From Bacteroidales bacterium (GTDB lineage: Bacteria > Bacteroidota > Bacteroidia > Bacteroidales > UBA932): a stretch of 64,000 bases of DNA. Every line of letters starts with the position of its first letter. The first letter of the stretch is position 1. The DNA is taken from the NCBI GenBank assembly GCA_017513445.1, contig JAFXFS010000001.1, positions 1 to 64,000 on the forward strand. Direction: 5' to 3'. This document shows, piece by piece, positions 24,613 through 33,576 of this stretch. The notes beneath the pieces were generated by a model. It saw only the letters and a program-made list of their open reading frames with translations, did not search any database and was not told where the DNA came from. Made by a program: the position numbers and the translations under genes.

Positions 24613-27444
24613 ATGGCACCAAAACTACATAAAGCAATAATTGTTCCACTTCTAATTCTGCTCTCTTTGCCTCTTTGGGCGCAATCGAGTGAACAGTTGC
24701 CTAATGACCCACGAATTACAAAAGGGGTGATGTCAAATGGGTTGACATATTACCTGGTAAAAAATACTCTTCAAAAGGGGTATGCAGATTTCTATTTGGC
24801 ACAGAGGATAGGAGAGATATCCGAAGATGAGAATCAGGATGGGATGTCAGATATAATGTATAGATTGGCATTAAGAGGTACAAGAAGTTTTCCGGATCAA
24901 GCCATTAAAGATTATTTTGAAGATTTGGGATTGAATATTGGAGGAGATATTGTTCTTGAAAATGGATTTAATAATTCACTTTTAGGATTAAAGTCTGTCC
25001 CAATAAGTGCTAAAAAAGAGGTAACAGATACCTGTCTGCTCTTCCTCTATAACGTTGCATATTCTATCAATATTGATCAGGATGATGTTGATGCTGAAAT
25101 AGATAACCAGATAGAGAGACTCTACTCTTCCAGAGAACCTCAAGATAGAGTTAATGAAAAGGTGACAGCAGAGTTATTCCCAGGAGGGAAATATGCCGAT
25201 TTGACTGCAAAAAATAAGGCGGAGAGTATCAAGCAGTTTACATCACGTCATCTCAGAAGCTTTTATCATCAATGGTACACTGCAGATAAACAAGCAATTA
25301 TAGTAGTTGGAGATATAGATGTCAAGAGTCTTGAGAGCCACATAAAGTCGCTCTTTTCAACAATCCCTAAATCAAGAAATTCACTTAAAGATAGGGTCGC
25401 ATTAATCGAAGACAATGATGAGCCAAAAGTGGCAATTGTTTATGATAAAGAGCTCACAACTGCTTCAGCAACAATTACTTATCTTTCGAATTCTATACCT
25501 GAAGAGTACAAGAATACAGGTGTGGGATTGGTCTATGATTATATGAATGATGTTGCTTGTAATTTGATTAAAAACAGATTTAATCAGCGCTCTTTAAGGG
25601 CTCAGTTCCCTATTTTTGATATTGATGTTAATTATGGAAATTATCTCAATTCGGACAACAAGGATGCTCTATCAATTACAATTGAGACATCTCCACATAA
25701 TATCAATGAGGCAATGGAGACAATTGCTTCGGAAATAGGCAGGTTGCATACTTTGGGTATTGGAAAGGATGAGTATGAGAAGGCAAATAAAAAGTATTGG
25801 CAAGACCTTAACAATCAATACAGTAATAGAATTTCCACATCGACTAATGAGTATTATTCTCAGATGTGTATCGATAATTTCTTTGATAATAAATCTTTGA
25901 CAAGTATTGAGTTAAAGCACCTTTACCTCTCAAAGATAAATGTTGATGATACACTCTCCTTCCCGCAGATGAACAGTTATATTGCCACTATGATTGATCC
26001 AATGAGTGATGTGTCAATAATTTATACCTTGCCAGAGGTTGGAGATTCTCTATTTGGAGAGCCATTCGAGAAGCCGACAAAAGAGGTTATTATGTGGAAG
26101 TTCTATGAAAATGTTAATAGAGCTCATACTAAGTATATCTCTACTGATGTAGTTGATTCATCAATTTTATCCCTTCCTCCTAAGAGTGGCTTGATAAGTG
26201 CTTCCCGTTTTGATAATAGTATAGCTACAAGTATATGGGAGCTTGAGAATGGAGCAACAGTGCTCTTCAAAAAGAGTAAGAATGAGAAGAATAAACTTAC
26301 ACTTTTGGCACTTGGAAAGGGTGGTGCCTCTCATTTAGGAAGGAGTTCCAATAGATATAACATCTACTATCTCAATGATGTTATTGCTAATAGCTCTGTT
26401 GGTGGTTATACTCCATCAGATTTGGACTTGCTCCTATCTGAGAAGAATATCAAACTTAACAGTGGTGTCAATCTCTACTCCGAATATCTGAAAGGTGAAG
26501 CGCCACTTCAGGAGTTAGATCTATTTTTCAAATTGGTTTACAACTCCTTTACGCAGAGGAAAGGTGACATGCAATCATTGTCTAATTATTTGAGAGACAA
26601 GAACATAGAGTTGTCTATGAGAAAGAATTCTCCTCAACTTTTCTTCAATGATACAATTACTAAGATAACATACAATAATAGTGCTTATGCTCCTGTTCAG
26701 TCACTTGAGACCTTCTCTGGATTTGAGTATAAGGAGGCATTGAACTTTGTAAACGAGAGGTTCTCTAATGCAAATAATTTCGTCTTTGTGATTGTCGGTG
26801 ATGTTGAGGAGGAGGGACTTAAACCATTAATCGAACGCTATATTGCTTCATTGCCAAGCAAGTATGTAAAAGATAATTGGAATATCCTTCCACTATATCT
26901 GAATAAGAGAAGTGAGAATGTTGAAATTGATAGAGATTTAGAGGATCCTATCAGATATGTGGATATGAAATATATAGTTTCGTTACCATATACAGCTTCA
27001 AATGATGCCCATTTCAATGTAACAATCTCTCTTCTTCGTGAGATTTTGAATAGAAACTTTTCGGAGAGGGGTATAAAGATATCTGTGGATGGAAATATGC
27101 AGTTCTATCCAGAAGAGTTTGGTGTACTGACCATTAGATATACTTGCCGAGAAGTGCCTAAAAATGAGAATATTACAGAAGAAATTAAAAGACTTGTATC
27201 CTATATCTCGGAACATCTTGACCCAAAAGAGATAGAGAGAGTTGTCAATAAATTCAATAATCAATTTACATTGACTATTGCTGATGACAATTATTGGGTA
27301 AAAGCTATTGCATCCAGATACTTTTTGGGAAAAGATTTCCACACTTCGTATAGCAACAAACTCAATATTGTAACAGAAAACTCTTTAAGAGAATTTTTGA
27401 AACAGTTTAATAACGGGTGCCTAAGATGTACCGTAATGAAATAA
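24613..27444 (+). CDS. M16 (pitrilysin-like) peptidase homologue lacking the zinc motif
   Basis: 943 aa with a signal peptide (about 1-24, ...SLPLWAQ) and two M16 lobes: PNDPRITKGVMSNGLTYYLVKN at the start of the first, and a second copy from about residue 540 (WELENGATVLFKKSKNEKNK). Where active members have HxxEH within GLAHFLEHMLFxGT, this protein has GMSDIMYRLALRGT (residues 78-90), so both His and the Glu are gone. By family knowledge it should not bind catalytic zinc. It is therefore a probable non-catalytic partner, like the paired inactive subunits of some M16 systems. The gene is intact, so it is not a recent pseudogene. DUF3109 gene starts 2 nt after the stop. Confidence 0.88.
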   Translation: MAPKLHKAIIVPLLILLSLPLWAQSSEQLPNDPRITKGVMSNGLTYYLVKNTLQKGYADFYLAQRIGEISEDENQDGMSDIMYRLALRGTRSFPDQAIKDYFEDLGLNIGGDIVLENGFNNSLLGLKSVPISAKKEVTDTCLLFLYNVAYSINIDQDDVDAEIDNQIERLYSSREPQDRVNEKVTAELFPGGKYADLTAKNKAESIKQFTSRHLRSFYHQWYTADKQAIIVVGDIDVKSLESHIKSLFSTIPKSRNSLKDRVALIEDNDEPKVAIVYDKELTTASATITYLSNSIPEEYKNTGVGLVYDYMNDVACNLIKNRFNQRSLRAQFPIFDIDVNYGNYLNSDNKDALSITIETSPHNINEAMETIASEIGRLHTLGIGKDEYEKANKKYWQDLNNQYSNRISTSTNEYYSQMCIDNFFDNKSLTSIELKHLYLSKINVDDTLSFPQMNSYIATMIDPMSDVSIIYTLPEVGDSLFGEPFEKPTKEVIMWKFYENVNRAHTKYISTDVVDSSILSLPPKSGLISASRFDNSIATSIWELENGATVLFKKSKNEKNKLTLLALGKGGASHLGRSSNRYNIYYLNDVIANSSVGGYTPSDLDLLLSEKNIKLNSGVNLYSEYLKGEAPLQELDLFFKLVYNSFTQRKGDMQSLSNYLRDKNIELSMRKNSPQLFFNDTITKITYNNSAYAPVQSLETFSGFEYKEALNFVNERFSNANNFVFVIVGDVEEEGLKPLIERYIASLPSKYVKDNWNILPLYLNKRSENVEIDRDLEDPIRYVDMKYIVSLPYTASNDAHFNVTISLLREILNRNFSERGIKISVDGNMQFYPEEFGVLTIRYTCREVPKNENITEEIKRLVSYISEHLDPKEIERVVNKFNNQFTLTIADDNYWVKAIASRYFLGKDFHTSYSNKLNIVTENSLREFLKQFNNGCLRCTVMK

Positions 27445-27446
27445 TT

Positions 27447-28034
27447 ATGAAAGATTATCCTATTTTCCAGATTGATGATATTTTGGTCTCTTCAGAGATT
27501 TTAACAGAATTTTTTGCCTGTGACTATGAAAAGTGCAAAGGTGCCTGTTGTATAATCGGAGATAGTGGAGCTCCAATGGAGGAGGGCGAAGCTGAGGAGA
27601 TTGAGAAGAATTATCACCATTTTTCTCACCTGTTGACAGATGAAGAGAAGGAGGTTATTGATAGAGATGGATTTTTTGTAATAGATTCAGACGGGGATAT
27701 GGTGACACCTTTGGTACGAGACTCACAAGAGTGCGTATATACTTGGTTTGATGATAATGATAGCTGTTTCTGTGCTATTGAAAGGTGTTATTGTAAGGGT
27801 AAAGGAAGTTTCAAAAAGCCAATTTCTTGCTCACTATATCCAATCAGAGCATCAAAACTCTCAAATGGGATGACTGCACTTAATCTTCATAGATGGGATT
27901 TGTGCAAAGATGCATTCGCAAAGGGTAAAAAAGAGGGGATCCACGTATATAAATTTTTACGAGACCCCCTTATAACAGCTTACGGCGAAGAGTTTTATTC
28001 AGCACTCGAAGCCGCCGCTTCATCACTCAAATGA
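27447..28034 (+). CDS. Cys-rich DUF3109 family protein
   Basis: 195 aa, cytoplasmic. Many cysteines in clusters: CDYEKCKGACC (Cys25, 30, 34, 35), then CFCAIERCYCKGKG and PISCSLYP, similar to the metal-binding pattern of YkgJ-type proteins. Function unknown; a zinc or iron-sulfur site is likely. Start at the ATG 27447 gives a start 2 nt after the M16 stop; an earlier in-frame ATG lies inside the M16 gene. The last 40 nt overlap the convergent DUF2007 gene. Confidence 0.8.
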   Translation: MKDYPIFQIDDILVSSEILTEFFACDYEKCKGACCIIGDSGAPMEEGEAEEIEKNYHHFSHLLTDEEKEVIDRDGFFVIDSDGDMVTPLVRDSQECVYTWFDDNDSCFCAIERCYCKGKGSFKKPISCSLYPIRASKLSNGMTALNLHRWDLCKDAFAKGKKEGIHVYKFLRDPLITAYGEEFYSALEAAASSLK

Positions 28035-28228
28035 TTTAGAATTTCGAGTGATTTTTCATAATCTTCATCACTTACAACCAATTTAATCGCAAATTGTTTG
28101 CTAAAAGTGGCAAATGCAGGGAATGAACTGCTCTCATTAAGGATTTGAGCATTGATTCCCTCATTTTCTAATGCTCCTTGTGCAACCTGTGCCTCAAAGA
28201 GTGATGGGAATTCTTTAATTGTTTTCAT
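27995..28228 (-). CDS. DUF2007 small protein (putative signal-transducing)
   Basis: 77 aa with beta-alpha-beta pattern: TIKEFPSLFEAQVAQGALENEGI, then a hydrophobic strand IKLVVSDEDYEKSLEIL, typical of DUF2007, a family related by fold to PII-like domains. An Ala/Ser-rich tail follows. It overlaps the 3' end of the convergent DUF3109 gene by 40 nt and lies 6 nt after the upstream membrane-protein gene. Function unknown. Confidence 0.75.
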   Translation of the reverse strand: MKTIKEFPSLFEAQVAQGALENEGINAQILNESSSFPAFATFSKQFAIKLVVSDEDYEKSLEILNHLSDEAAASSAE

Positions 28229-28234
28229 TTGAAT

Positions 28235-28699
28235 TTACTCCTCTTTTCGTGTTGCAGTTTCTATTGCATAGACTATTCTGGTAATATCTCGGCGGAGTCC
28301 CTCCACAGTAACAGTATCACCACTATAATCTACAGTTATTCTATCTTCCATCATTCTTGACAATCTTGCCGCCTTGCGGTTGTGTCTGAATGTAATAATT
28401 CCATTAACATCTTGATTCTCAACAGAATAGTCAAAATTTTTAAGCATTTCAATTACGCTGTCAATATGTTTGGAAAAATCTCCTTCTACCCTTGCAGTCA
28501 TCTTCTTGAAACCGAAATATGGATATATAGCTGCAATCACAATAAACAAAATGGTAATTTTTATCCAAGAGCCCTCCTTAAACATATTGTCAAGAGTCAC
28601 ACCATCAGATTTGGTTGCCATATATATAATTCCAACAAGCAGTACAAAAACTATAAAGAAGTAAACTAGGTACTTTAAAGAGCGTATAAGGTATTTCAT
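28235..28699 (-). CDS. Small membrane protein of unknown function
   Basis: 154 aa. Two transmembrane helices (about 10-30, YLVYFFIVFVLLVGIIYMA, and 47-64, ITILFIVIAAIYPYFGF), then a cytosolic alpha/beta domain of about 85 residues (VEGDFSKHIDSVIEMLKNFDY...). I do not recognise the family. Likely cotranscribed with the DUF2007 gene 6 nt downstream. Confidence 0.65.
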   Translation of the reverse strand: MKYLIRSLKYLVYFFIVFVLLVGIIYMATKSDGVTLDNMFKEGSWIKITILFIVIAAIYPYFGFKKMTARVEGDFSKHIDSVIEMLKNFDYSVENQDVNGIITFRHNRKAARLSRMMEDRITVDYSGDTVTVEGLRRDITRIVYAIETATRKEE

Positions 28700-28724
28700 A
28701 TCAATATTTTTTATAATCTATGAA

Positions 28725-28732
28725 CAAAAATA
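28725..28732 (-). promoter_or_regulatory. Predicted -7 box for the membrane protein-DUF2007 pair
   Basis: Minus strand reads TATTTTTG, about 26 nt before the ATG. Confidence 0.5.
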
Positions 28733-28848
28733 GTGCAAAAGTGAATAATCCAATAGTTTTTGGCTAAATATTTGCACGAAAAAGAGACGGGAAGGGGATA
28801 AAATAGGCCATTTGCAATATATAATATCCTTTCTTGAATAAAAATGAG

Positions 28849-28856
28849 TAATTTTG
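28849..28856 (+). promoter_or_regulatory. Predicted -7 box for the coiled-coil protein-hemW pair
   Basis: TAATTTTG, 22 nt before the ATG at 28879. Confidence 0.55.
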
Positions 28857-28878
28857 CAAAACATTAAATAATATTCTT

Positions 28879-29745
28879 ATGGAAAACGAAGGAACTTTGA
28901 AAAAAATCGTTATTGCTCTAGCTGTGGTTGCGGCTATTCTGGTTGGAACTCTTGCTTATGTGTGGATCTCCAAAAATAAGCTTGTAGATGATTTGAATGG
29001 AGAAAAAGCTGCTTTAACAGAAGAAATGGTTGCTTTACAAAACGATTACTCAATTCTATCAACAGATAACGATAGTTTGAATGTTCAACTTGAACGCGAA
29101 AGAGAGAAGGTTGAGCAATTAATCGAAAGAGTAAAGAAGACAGAAGCTACCAATCGTTCAAAAATCAGACAATATGAGAAAGAGTTGGGAACTCTTCGCT
29201 CAATTATGAAGCATTATATCGTACAGATTGACTCTCTAAACACCTTGAATACTGCTTTGCGAGCTGATGCGGCAGCGGCAAGAAAAGAGGCTGAAAAGAA
29301 TAAGAAACAGTACGAAGAGTTGCGTTCTACAACAGATGAATATGCTAAACAGGTAGAGATTGGTTCTGTTATCAAGGGACGTGATATTTCATTGGTTGCA
29401 ATCAATGCTTCAGGCAAAGAGACAGACAGAAGCAGTAGAGCTGATAAACTTAAAGCCTGTGTAAGTCTTGTTGAGAATAGCATTGCCAAACGTGGTTATA
29501 AGGAGGTATTTATCCGTATTAAAGGTCCAGATGGTATCCTTTTGACAGATGACCAACAAAGAATCTTTGAATTCGATGGAGAATCGTTGATTTACTCTGC
29601 ATCACGTGAGGTTGATTATCAAGGTGAAGATATCGAAATTTGTATCTTCTTCTCAGGAACTCAAGAGTATCAAAAGGGTGTTTACACAGTTGATGTTTAC
29701 TCAAAAGATGCAAAATTGGGTTCAGCTGATCTATTGCTAAGATAA
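28879..29745 (+). CDS. Membrane-anchored coiled-coil protein of unknown function
   Basis: 288 aa. One transmembrane helix (about 9-29, IVIALAVVAAILVGTLAYVWI), then a charged heptad-like coiled coil (about 33-160), then a beta-rich domain (about 165-288: IKGRDISLVAINASGK..., VFIRIKGPDGILLTD, DIEICIFFSG). The coiled coil would project the beta domain into the periplasm. Bacteroidota genomes carry such proteins without a known role. hemW begins 2 nt after the stop. Confidence 0.65.
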   Translation: MENEGTLKKIVIALAVVAAILVGTLAYVWISKNKLVDDLNGEKAALTEEMVALQNDYSILSTDNDSLNVQLEREREKVEQLIERVKKTEATNRSKIRQYEKELGTLRSIMKHYIVQIDSLNTLNTALRADAAAARKEAEKNKKQYEELRSTTDEYAKQVEIGSVIKGRDISLVAINASGKETDRSSRADKLKACVSLVENSIAKRGYKEVFIRIKGPDGILLTDDQQRIFEFDGESLIYSASREVDYQGEDIEICIFFSGTQEYQKGVYTVDVYSKDAKLGSADLLLR

Positions 29746-29747
29746 CG

Positions 29748-30860
29748 ATGTCTGGCATCTACCTTCACGTGCCTTTTTGTGCATCCTATTGCATTTATTG
29801 TGACTTCTATTCGTTATTATCATCTCCAAAACGTATGTCACAATATCTTGAGGCAGTATCAAGAGAGGTAGATTGCAGAGGAGATTTTTTTAAGGGAGTT
29901 TCACCGACGAGATTATATATCGGAGGTGGGACTCCTTCTGTTTTACCACCTGAAATTTTGGGAGAAATTGTAAGAAAGATTAAATTTCAATTCTTCCAAA
30001 ATGTTGAGATTGAGGAATTTACAATAGAGGCAAATCCAAATGATATTACACCTGATTATTTGAAATTTTTGCAGTCAATAGGGGTAAATCGTTTGAGTAT
30101 GGGAGTGCAGTCATTTTGTGATGAACATCTTCGTTGGTTCAAAAGAAGACATTCAGCTGAGGGAGCTATAAATGCATACAGAATGGCTGTTGAGGCAGGA
30201 TTTAACAATATCTCTCTGGATTTGATATTTGGTTTTGCCCATTTGAGCGATTCACAATGGGATAATAATATATCAACAATCTTGGATTTGAGGCCACAAC
30301 ATATCTCCTGTTATCAAATGAGTATCGAGAAGGGGAGTGAACTTGGACGTCTTTACAGAAAAGGGGAGTATTCAGAGCCAGATCAAGATAGATGTGCTAA
30401 CCAATATTATCATCTCTCTAATCGTCTTAAAGAGGCAGGTTATGATCACTATGAGATATCAAATTTCTCACTACCTGGTTATCACTCAAGGCACAATAGT
30501 TCATATTGGCAACGTACTCCATATTTGGGACTGGGCCCATCTGCTCACTCCTTCGATGGAGTATCTACCCGTCTTTGGAATCCCGCTTCACTTGCAAAAT
30601 ACTCAATCCTGACCGATTATGATCAATTCGGTGAGACGCTTACAGAAACAGAGACCTTCAATGAACAGATAATGCTGGGTTTAAGGCAATCCAAAGGGTT
30701 GAAAATAAGCGATTTAGATAAAAGTTTATATCGCGAAGTGGAAGGTGTTATCTCAAATCTTGTCAAGAGTGGTTATTTGTTACAAGAGGGAGAAACAATA
30801 AAAATACCACCCGAAAAATTCTTTATCTCGGATGGTATTATGGAGCAATGTTTCTTATAG
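29748..30860 (+). CDS. hemW: Radical SAM heme chaperone
   Basis: Radical SAM protein that binds heme and delivers it to membrane cytochromes; often misnamed coproporphyrinogen III oxidase. CxxxCxxC is formed by Cys11, Cys15 and Cys18 (FCASYCIYCDF). The SAM motif GGGTPS, the NPND-like AnPNDIT and a HemW-type C-terminal domain are visible. It lacks the N-terminal extension of HemN, which supports HemW. 370 aa, normal. It ends 1 nt before the convergent SGNH gene stop. Confidence 0.92.
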   Translation: MSGIYLHVPFCASYCIYCDFYSLLSSPKRMSQYLEAVSREVDCRGDFFKGVSPTRLYIGGGTPSVLPPEILGEIVRKIKFQFFQNVEIEEFTIEANPNDITPDYLKFLQSIGVNRLSMGVQSFCDEHLRWFKRRHSAEGAINAYRMAVEAGFNNISLDLIFGFAHLSDSQWDNNISTILDLRPQHISCYQMSIEKGSELGRLYRKGEYSEPDQDRCANQYYHLSNRLKEAGYDHYEISNFSLPGYHSRHNSSYWQRTPYLGLGPSAHSFDGVSTRLWNPASLAKYSILTDYDQFGETLTETETFNEQIMLGLRQSKGLKISDLDKSLYREVEGVISNLVKSGYLLQEGETIKIPPEKFFISDGIMEQCFL

Positions 30861-30861
30861 A

Positions 30862-32106
30862 CTATTCTTGATTCTCCACTTTGTCTGGGGTTGACTCTTG
30901 AGTTTTAGCTCCTCTCCAACGAATTTTGAAGGCATAATAGCCGCAGAAGAAGATAAGTAAGACAATAACTACATTTCTCAAAGAGTAGTTGATTTCATCC
31001 TTTTGTGCCTCTGATGGGATATACTCTTCCAATCCCATCTTTTCCATTAAGTAGTTTGACATTCTATATGTACCGAGGTCTGTCATATGGCTTCCATCAA
31101 CAGTTCCCTCATTGTCAAATCCTATTTGTCCATCAGTTGAGATATATTTCAAATTTTTGTATCCCTCATCCAATAGTTGGTAGTAAAGATCCTTCCAAAG
31201 ATTATTCTTTTCAATCAAATCATTCATACTTTTTACATCAACTGTGGTGTAAGGATATGTTACATTTTCAACCATATAAAGAGGAGTTTCCGGTCTCTCT
31301 TTGCAGAGGTATGTTATGAAGTTGTAAGCACTATCTCTAATAATCTGAGCAGTACAGTTAGGAAGGCAATCAATAACATAACATTCAGCATCAACCCTTA
31401 CTATTGCCTCAGCCATTGATTGGTCCATTCGTGCGTTACCACTAAATCCAAGGTTTACAATCTGTTTTTGTGTTCTTCTTCCAATTATTGAAGGGTATGC
31501 CATACCTGGTCTTGAAACGCATCCACCTTGTGTTATACTTGTTCCATAAAATAGATATGGTTTCTCTGCTGATAGCAGATGTTTCTTTTTGGGAGGTGCT
31601 ATTACAGCTCCTGAGTCAGCACCAAATTCTACCTTTGTAACTCCGTCATATAGAGGAAGATAGGCCAAATATTCTCTATCACTTCCATCCATATTTCTTA
31701 CAAAAACATTACTAGACTCTTTTCCATTTGGTTGAGCTGTTCCAATAAATTTCCAAGTATTTCCCTCTAATGTGTATAGATCAATTCCGCGAATACCTGT
31801 TGCAGCCATATGGTTCATATGGAAGTTGTTCAAAAGAGTCCATCTTGCACCAAGTGCGTGAGCATTTGAAGAGAATCTTACAGCTAAACCTGCAGAATTC
31901 AAACCAAGACTCCATACTGCCTCTCTTGTGCGATCTTTAAGATCCAAAGGAAGTCTTGAATATTCTAACTCTGTGTTATCAAATCCTTTGTTAATGAGTG
32001 TGAGTTCAGAGGCATCTACATATACTAGTTCTGATGCCTTTTGTCCTGCGATGTTGCCAGCAAATAGTAACAAACAAAGCGTAAGTAGAGATAATTTAAG
32101 TTTCAT
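30862..32106 (-). CDS. Secreted SGNH/GDSL-type esterase with C-terminal anchor
   Basis: 414 aa. Signal peptide (1-21, ...FAGNIAG-QKAS), a jelly-roll-like N-terminal domain (about 25-175), then an SGNH hydrolase domain: nucleophile Ser190 in FYGTSITQGGC, Asn224 in GFSGNARM, and Asp337/His340 in DGSHMTDLG. A transmembrane helix (about 377-395) and a short basic tail end the protein, so the enzyme is probably tethered with its active site in the periplasm. Likely a carbohydrate or peptidoglycan O-deacetylase; substrate not shown. Start set at the ATG 32104-32106 where the signal begins. It follows miaA by 10 nt. Confidence 0.85.
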   Translation of the reverse strand: MKLKLSLLTLCLLLFAGNIAGQKASELVYVDASELTLINKGFDNTELEYSRLPLDLKDRTREAVWSLGLNSAGLAVRFSSNAHALGARWTLLNNFHMNHMAATGIRGIDLYTLEGNTWKFIGTAQPNGKESSNVFVRNMDGSDREYLAYLPLYDGVTKVEFGADSGAVIAPPKKKHLLSAEKPYLFYGTSITQGGCVSRPGMAYPSIIGRRTQKQIVNLGFSGNARMDQSMAEAIVRVDAECYVIDCLPNCTAQIIRDSAYNFITYLCKERPETPLYMVENVTYPYTTVDVKSMNDLIEKNNLWKDLYYQLLDEGYKNLKYISTDGQIGFDNEGTVDGSHMTDLGTYRMSNYLMEKMGLEEYIPSEAQKDEINYSLRNVVIVLLIFFCGYYAFKIRWRGAKTQESTPDKVENQE

Positions 32107-32116
32107 ATTGTTTTGT

Positions 32117-32995
32117 TTATAATATATCATTTATATCAGAATCCGGCTCCACCCACTCAATTTTAATTCCCCTTCTCTCCATCCCTCTAAACCAAGTCAT
32201 TTGGCGTTTTGCAAATTGATGAATGGCAATGGCAAGTTTATCTCTCATCTCTTTGAAAGAGAGTTCTCCAATCAGATGGAGTGTGATGAATTTATACTCC
32301 AAGCCATAATAAATTAAATCTTCCGGAGATATCCCACTATCTAACAGGGTTTGTACCTCAGCAAGCATTCCCTCCTCCAATCTTTGATCTAACCTTTTGT
32401 CTATCTTGAAGTTACGAGTGTCTCTATCTACATTGATTCCAATGTATTTTGTCTTTTTAGGAAGAAAATTACTCTCAACCGCTGGATGTTCATTTTGATA
32501 AATTGCAATCTCCAATGCGCGTATGAGTCTTTTGCGAGTATCGTAGTCTGTGTTATTGTGCAGGGGTTTTAGAGCTTCAAGTTTGGCGATAAGTTCCTGG
32601 TCGCTATACCTTTCCAACTCTGCTCTTAATTCCGGATTAGGAGCCACTTCCTGCAATTTGTATCCCTGAGTAACACTCTCAATGTATAGTCCTGAACCTC
32701 CACAAAGAATAGCCTTTTTACCTCTTGAAACAATATCCTGATACGCCTTCTCAAAATCTCGTTGATACTCGAAAATATTGTATTTTGTTCCAGCATTAAC
32801 TATGTCTATGAGGTGGTACGGAACTCCGTCATATTCGCATAGATCCTTGCCGGTACCGATATCCATACCACGATAAACCTGTCTGGAATCGGCCGAGAGA
32901 ATCTCAGCATCCAAACTCTTTGCAGCTCTTACTGCATATTTTGTCTTACCACTTGCTGTTGGTCCTAAAATGGTTATTAAATCGTACTCCATCAA
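32117..32995 (-). CDS. miaA: tRNA dimethylallyltransferase
   Basis: Transfers the dimethylallyl group to A37 of tRNAs reading U-starting codons. P-loop GPTASGKT at 11-18, then DAEILSADSRQVYRGMDIGTG, the substrate-binding GGSGLYIES, and the C-terminal KRQMTWFRG. 292 aa is normal. A second ATG one codon on is equally possible. SGNH gene lies 10 nt downstream. Confidence 0.95.
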   Translation of the reverse strand: MMEYDLITILGPTASGKTKYAVRAAKSLDAEILSADSRQVYRGMDIGTGKDLCEYDGVPYHLIDIVNAGTKYNIFEYQRDFEKAYQDIVSRGKKAILCGGSGLYIESVTQGYKLQEVAPNPELRAELERYSDQELIAKLEALKPLHNNTDYDTRKRLIRALEIAIYQNEHPAVESNFLPKKTKYIGINVDRDTRNFKIDKRLDQRLEEGMLAEVQTLLDSGISPEDLIYYGLEYKFITLHLIGELSFKEMRDKLAIAIHQFAKRQMTWFRGMERRGIKIEWVEPDSDINDIL

Positions 32996-33012
32996 TATCG
33001 ATAATTATCCTA

Positions 33013-33020
33013 CAAAGTTA
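33013..33020 (-). promoter_or_regulatory. Predicted -7 box of miaA
   Basis: Minus strand reads TAACTTTG. It gives a very short leader. Confidence 0.5.
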
Positions 33021-33074
33021 ATAAATATAGTTACTCACATTCCATAGAGTTTTATTGAATTGTGCTAAAATTAC

Positions 33075-33082
33075 TATATTTG
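33075..33082 (+). promoter_or_regulatory. Predicted -7 box of smpB
   Basis: TATATTTG, perfect TAnnTTTG; a TTG at 33055-33057 may be the -33 element. Confidence 0.65.
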
Positions 33083-33101
33083 CCCAATAAATTTTATGAT
33101 T

Positions 33102-33545
33102 ATGCCAAAAGCAAAGAGTAAAGTTGAGATAAAGAATAAGAAGGCCTCTTTTGAGTTTGAGTTGCTCGAGAAGTTTACGGCGGGTATTGTACTTACAGGT
33201 ACAGAGATTAAGTCTATACGCGCTGGAAAGGCTTCTTTGGTGGATTCTTATTGTTATTTCGTTGGTAATGAGCTCTTTGTAAAGAATATGCACGTGGCAG
33301 ATTATTGGTGGGGAACATTCAACCAACACGATCCTCGTCGAGACAGGAAACTTCTTTTGACAAAAAGAGAGTTGAAAAAACTCCAAAGAGCATACAAAGA
33401 AAAGGGTATGACCATTGTCGCAACACGCCTTTTTATAGCAGAAAATGGTTATGCTAAATTAAACATTGCTCTTGCTCGTGGTAAGAAGGAGTACGATAAA
33501 CGTGAATCTATAAAAGAAAAAGATCTTAGAAGATACGACTCCTAA
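33102..33545 (+). CDS. smpB: SsrA-binding protein
   Basis: Binds tmRNA and brings it to stalled ribosomes. Visible: the OB-fold core [25 protein letters not shown] (with Phe/Glu variation), [11 protein letters not shown], and the basic tail [14 protein letters not shown] that enters the mRNA channel. 147 aa from the ATG at 33102; an ATG two codons upstream is also possible. The stop codon lies within the 3' hairpin 33519-33552. No ssrA RNA was found in the window. Confidence 0.95.
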   Translation: MPKAKSKVEIKNKKASFEFELLEKFTAGIVLTGTEIKSIRAGKASLVDSYCYFVGNELFVKNMHVADYWWGTFNQHDPRRDRKLLLTKRELKKLQRAYKEKGMTIVATRLFIAENGYAKLNIALARGKKEYDKRESIKEKDLRRYDS

Positions 33546-33552
33546 GATCTTT
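33519..33552 (-). terminator. Hairpin shared by smpB and lgt 3' ends
   Basis: Perfect 11-bp inverted repeat AAAGATCTTAG (33519-33529) and CTAAGATCTTT (33542-33552). Read on the minus strand it is followed by TTTTCTTTTA, so it probably terminates the methyltransferase-lgt transcript. On the plus strand no T run follows, and the smpB stop sits inside the right arm. Confidence 0.65.
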
Positions 33553-33576
33553 GACGATATCTCTTTCAAATACTAT

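Noticed and set aside
27995..28034. Convergent 40-nt overlap as an antisense regulator
   Set aside because: Both genes have ordinary C-termini there, and short tail overlaps between convergent genes are common in compact genomes.
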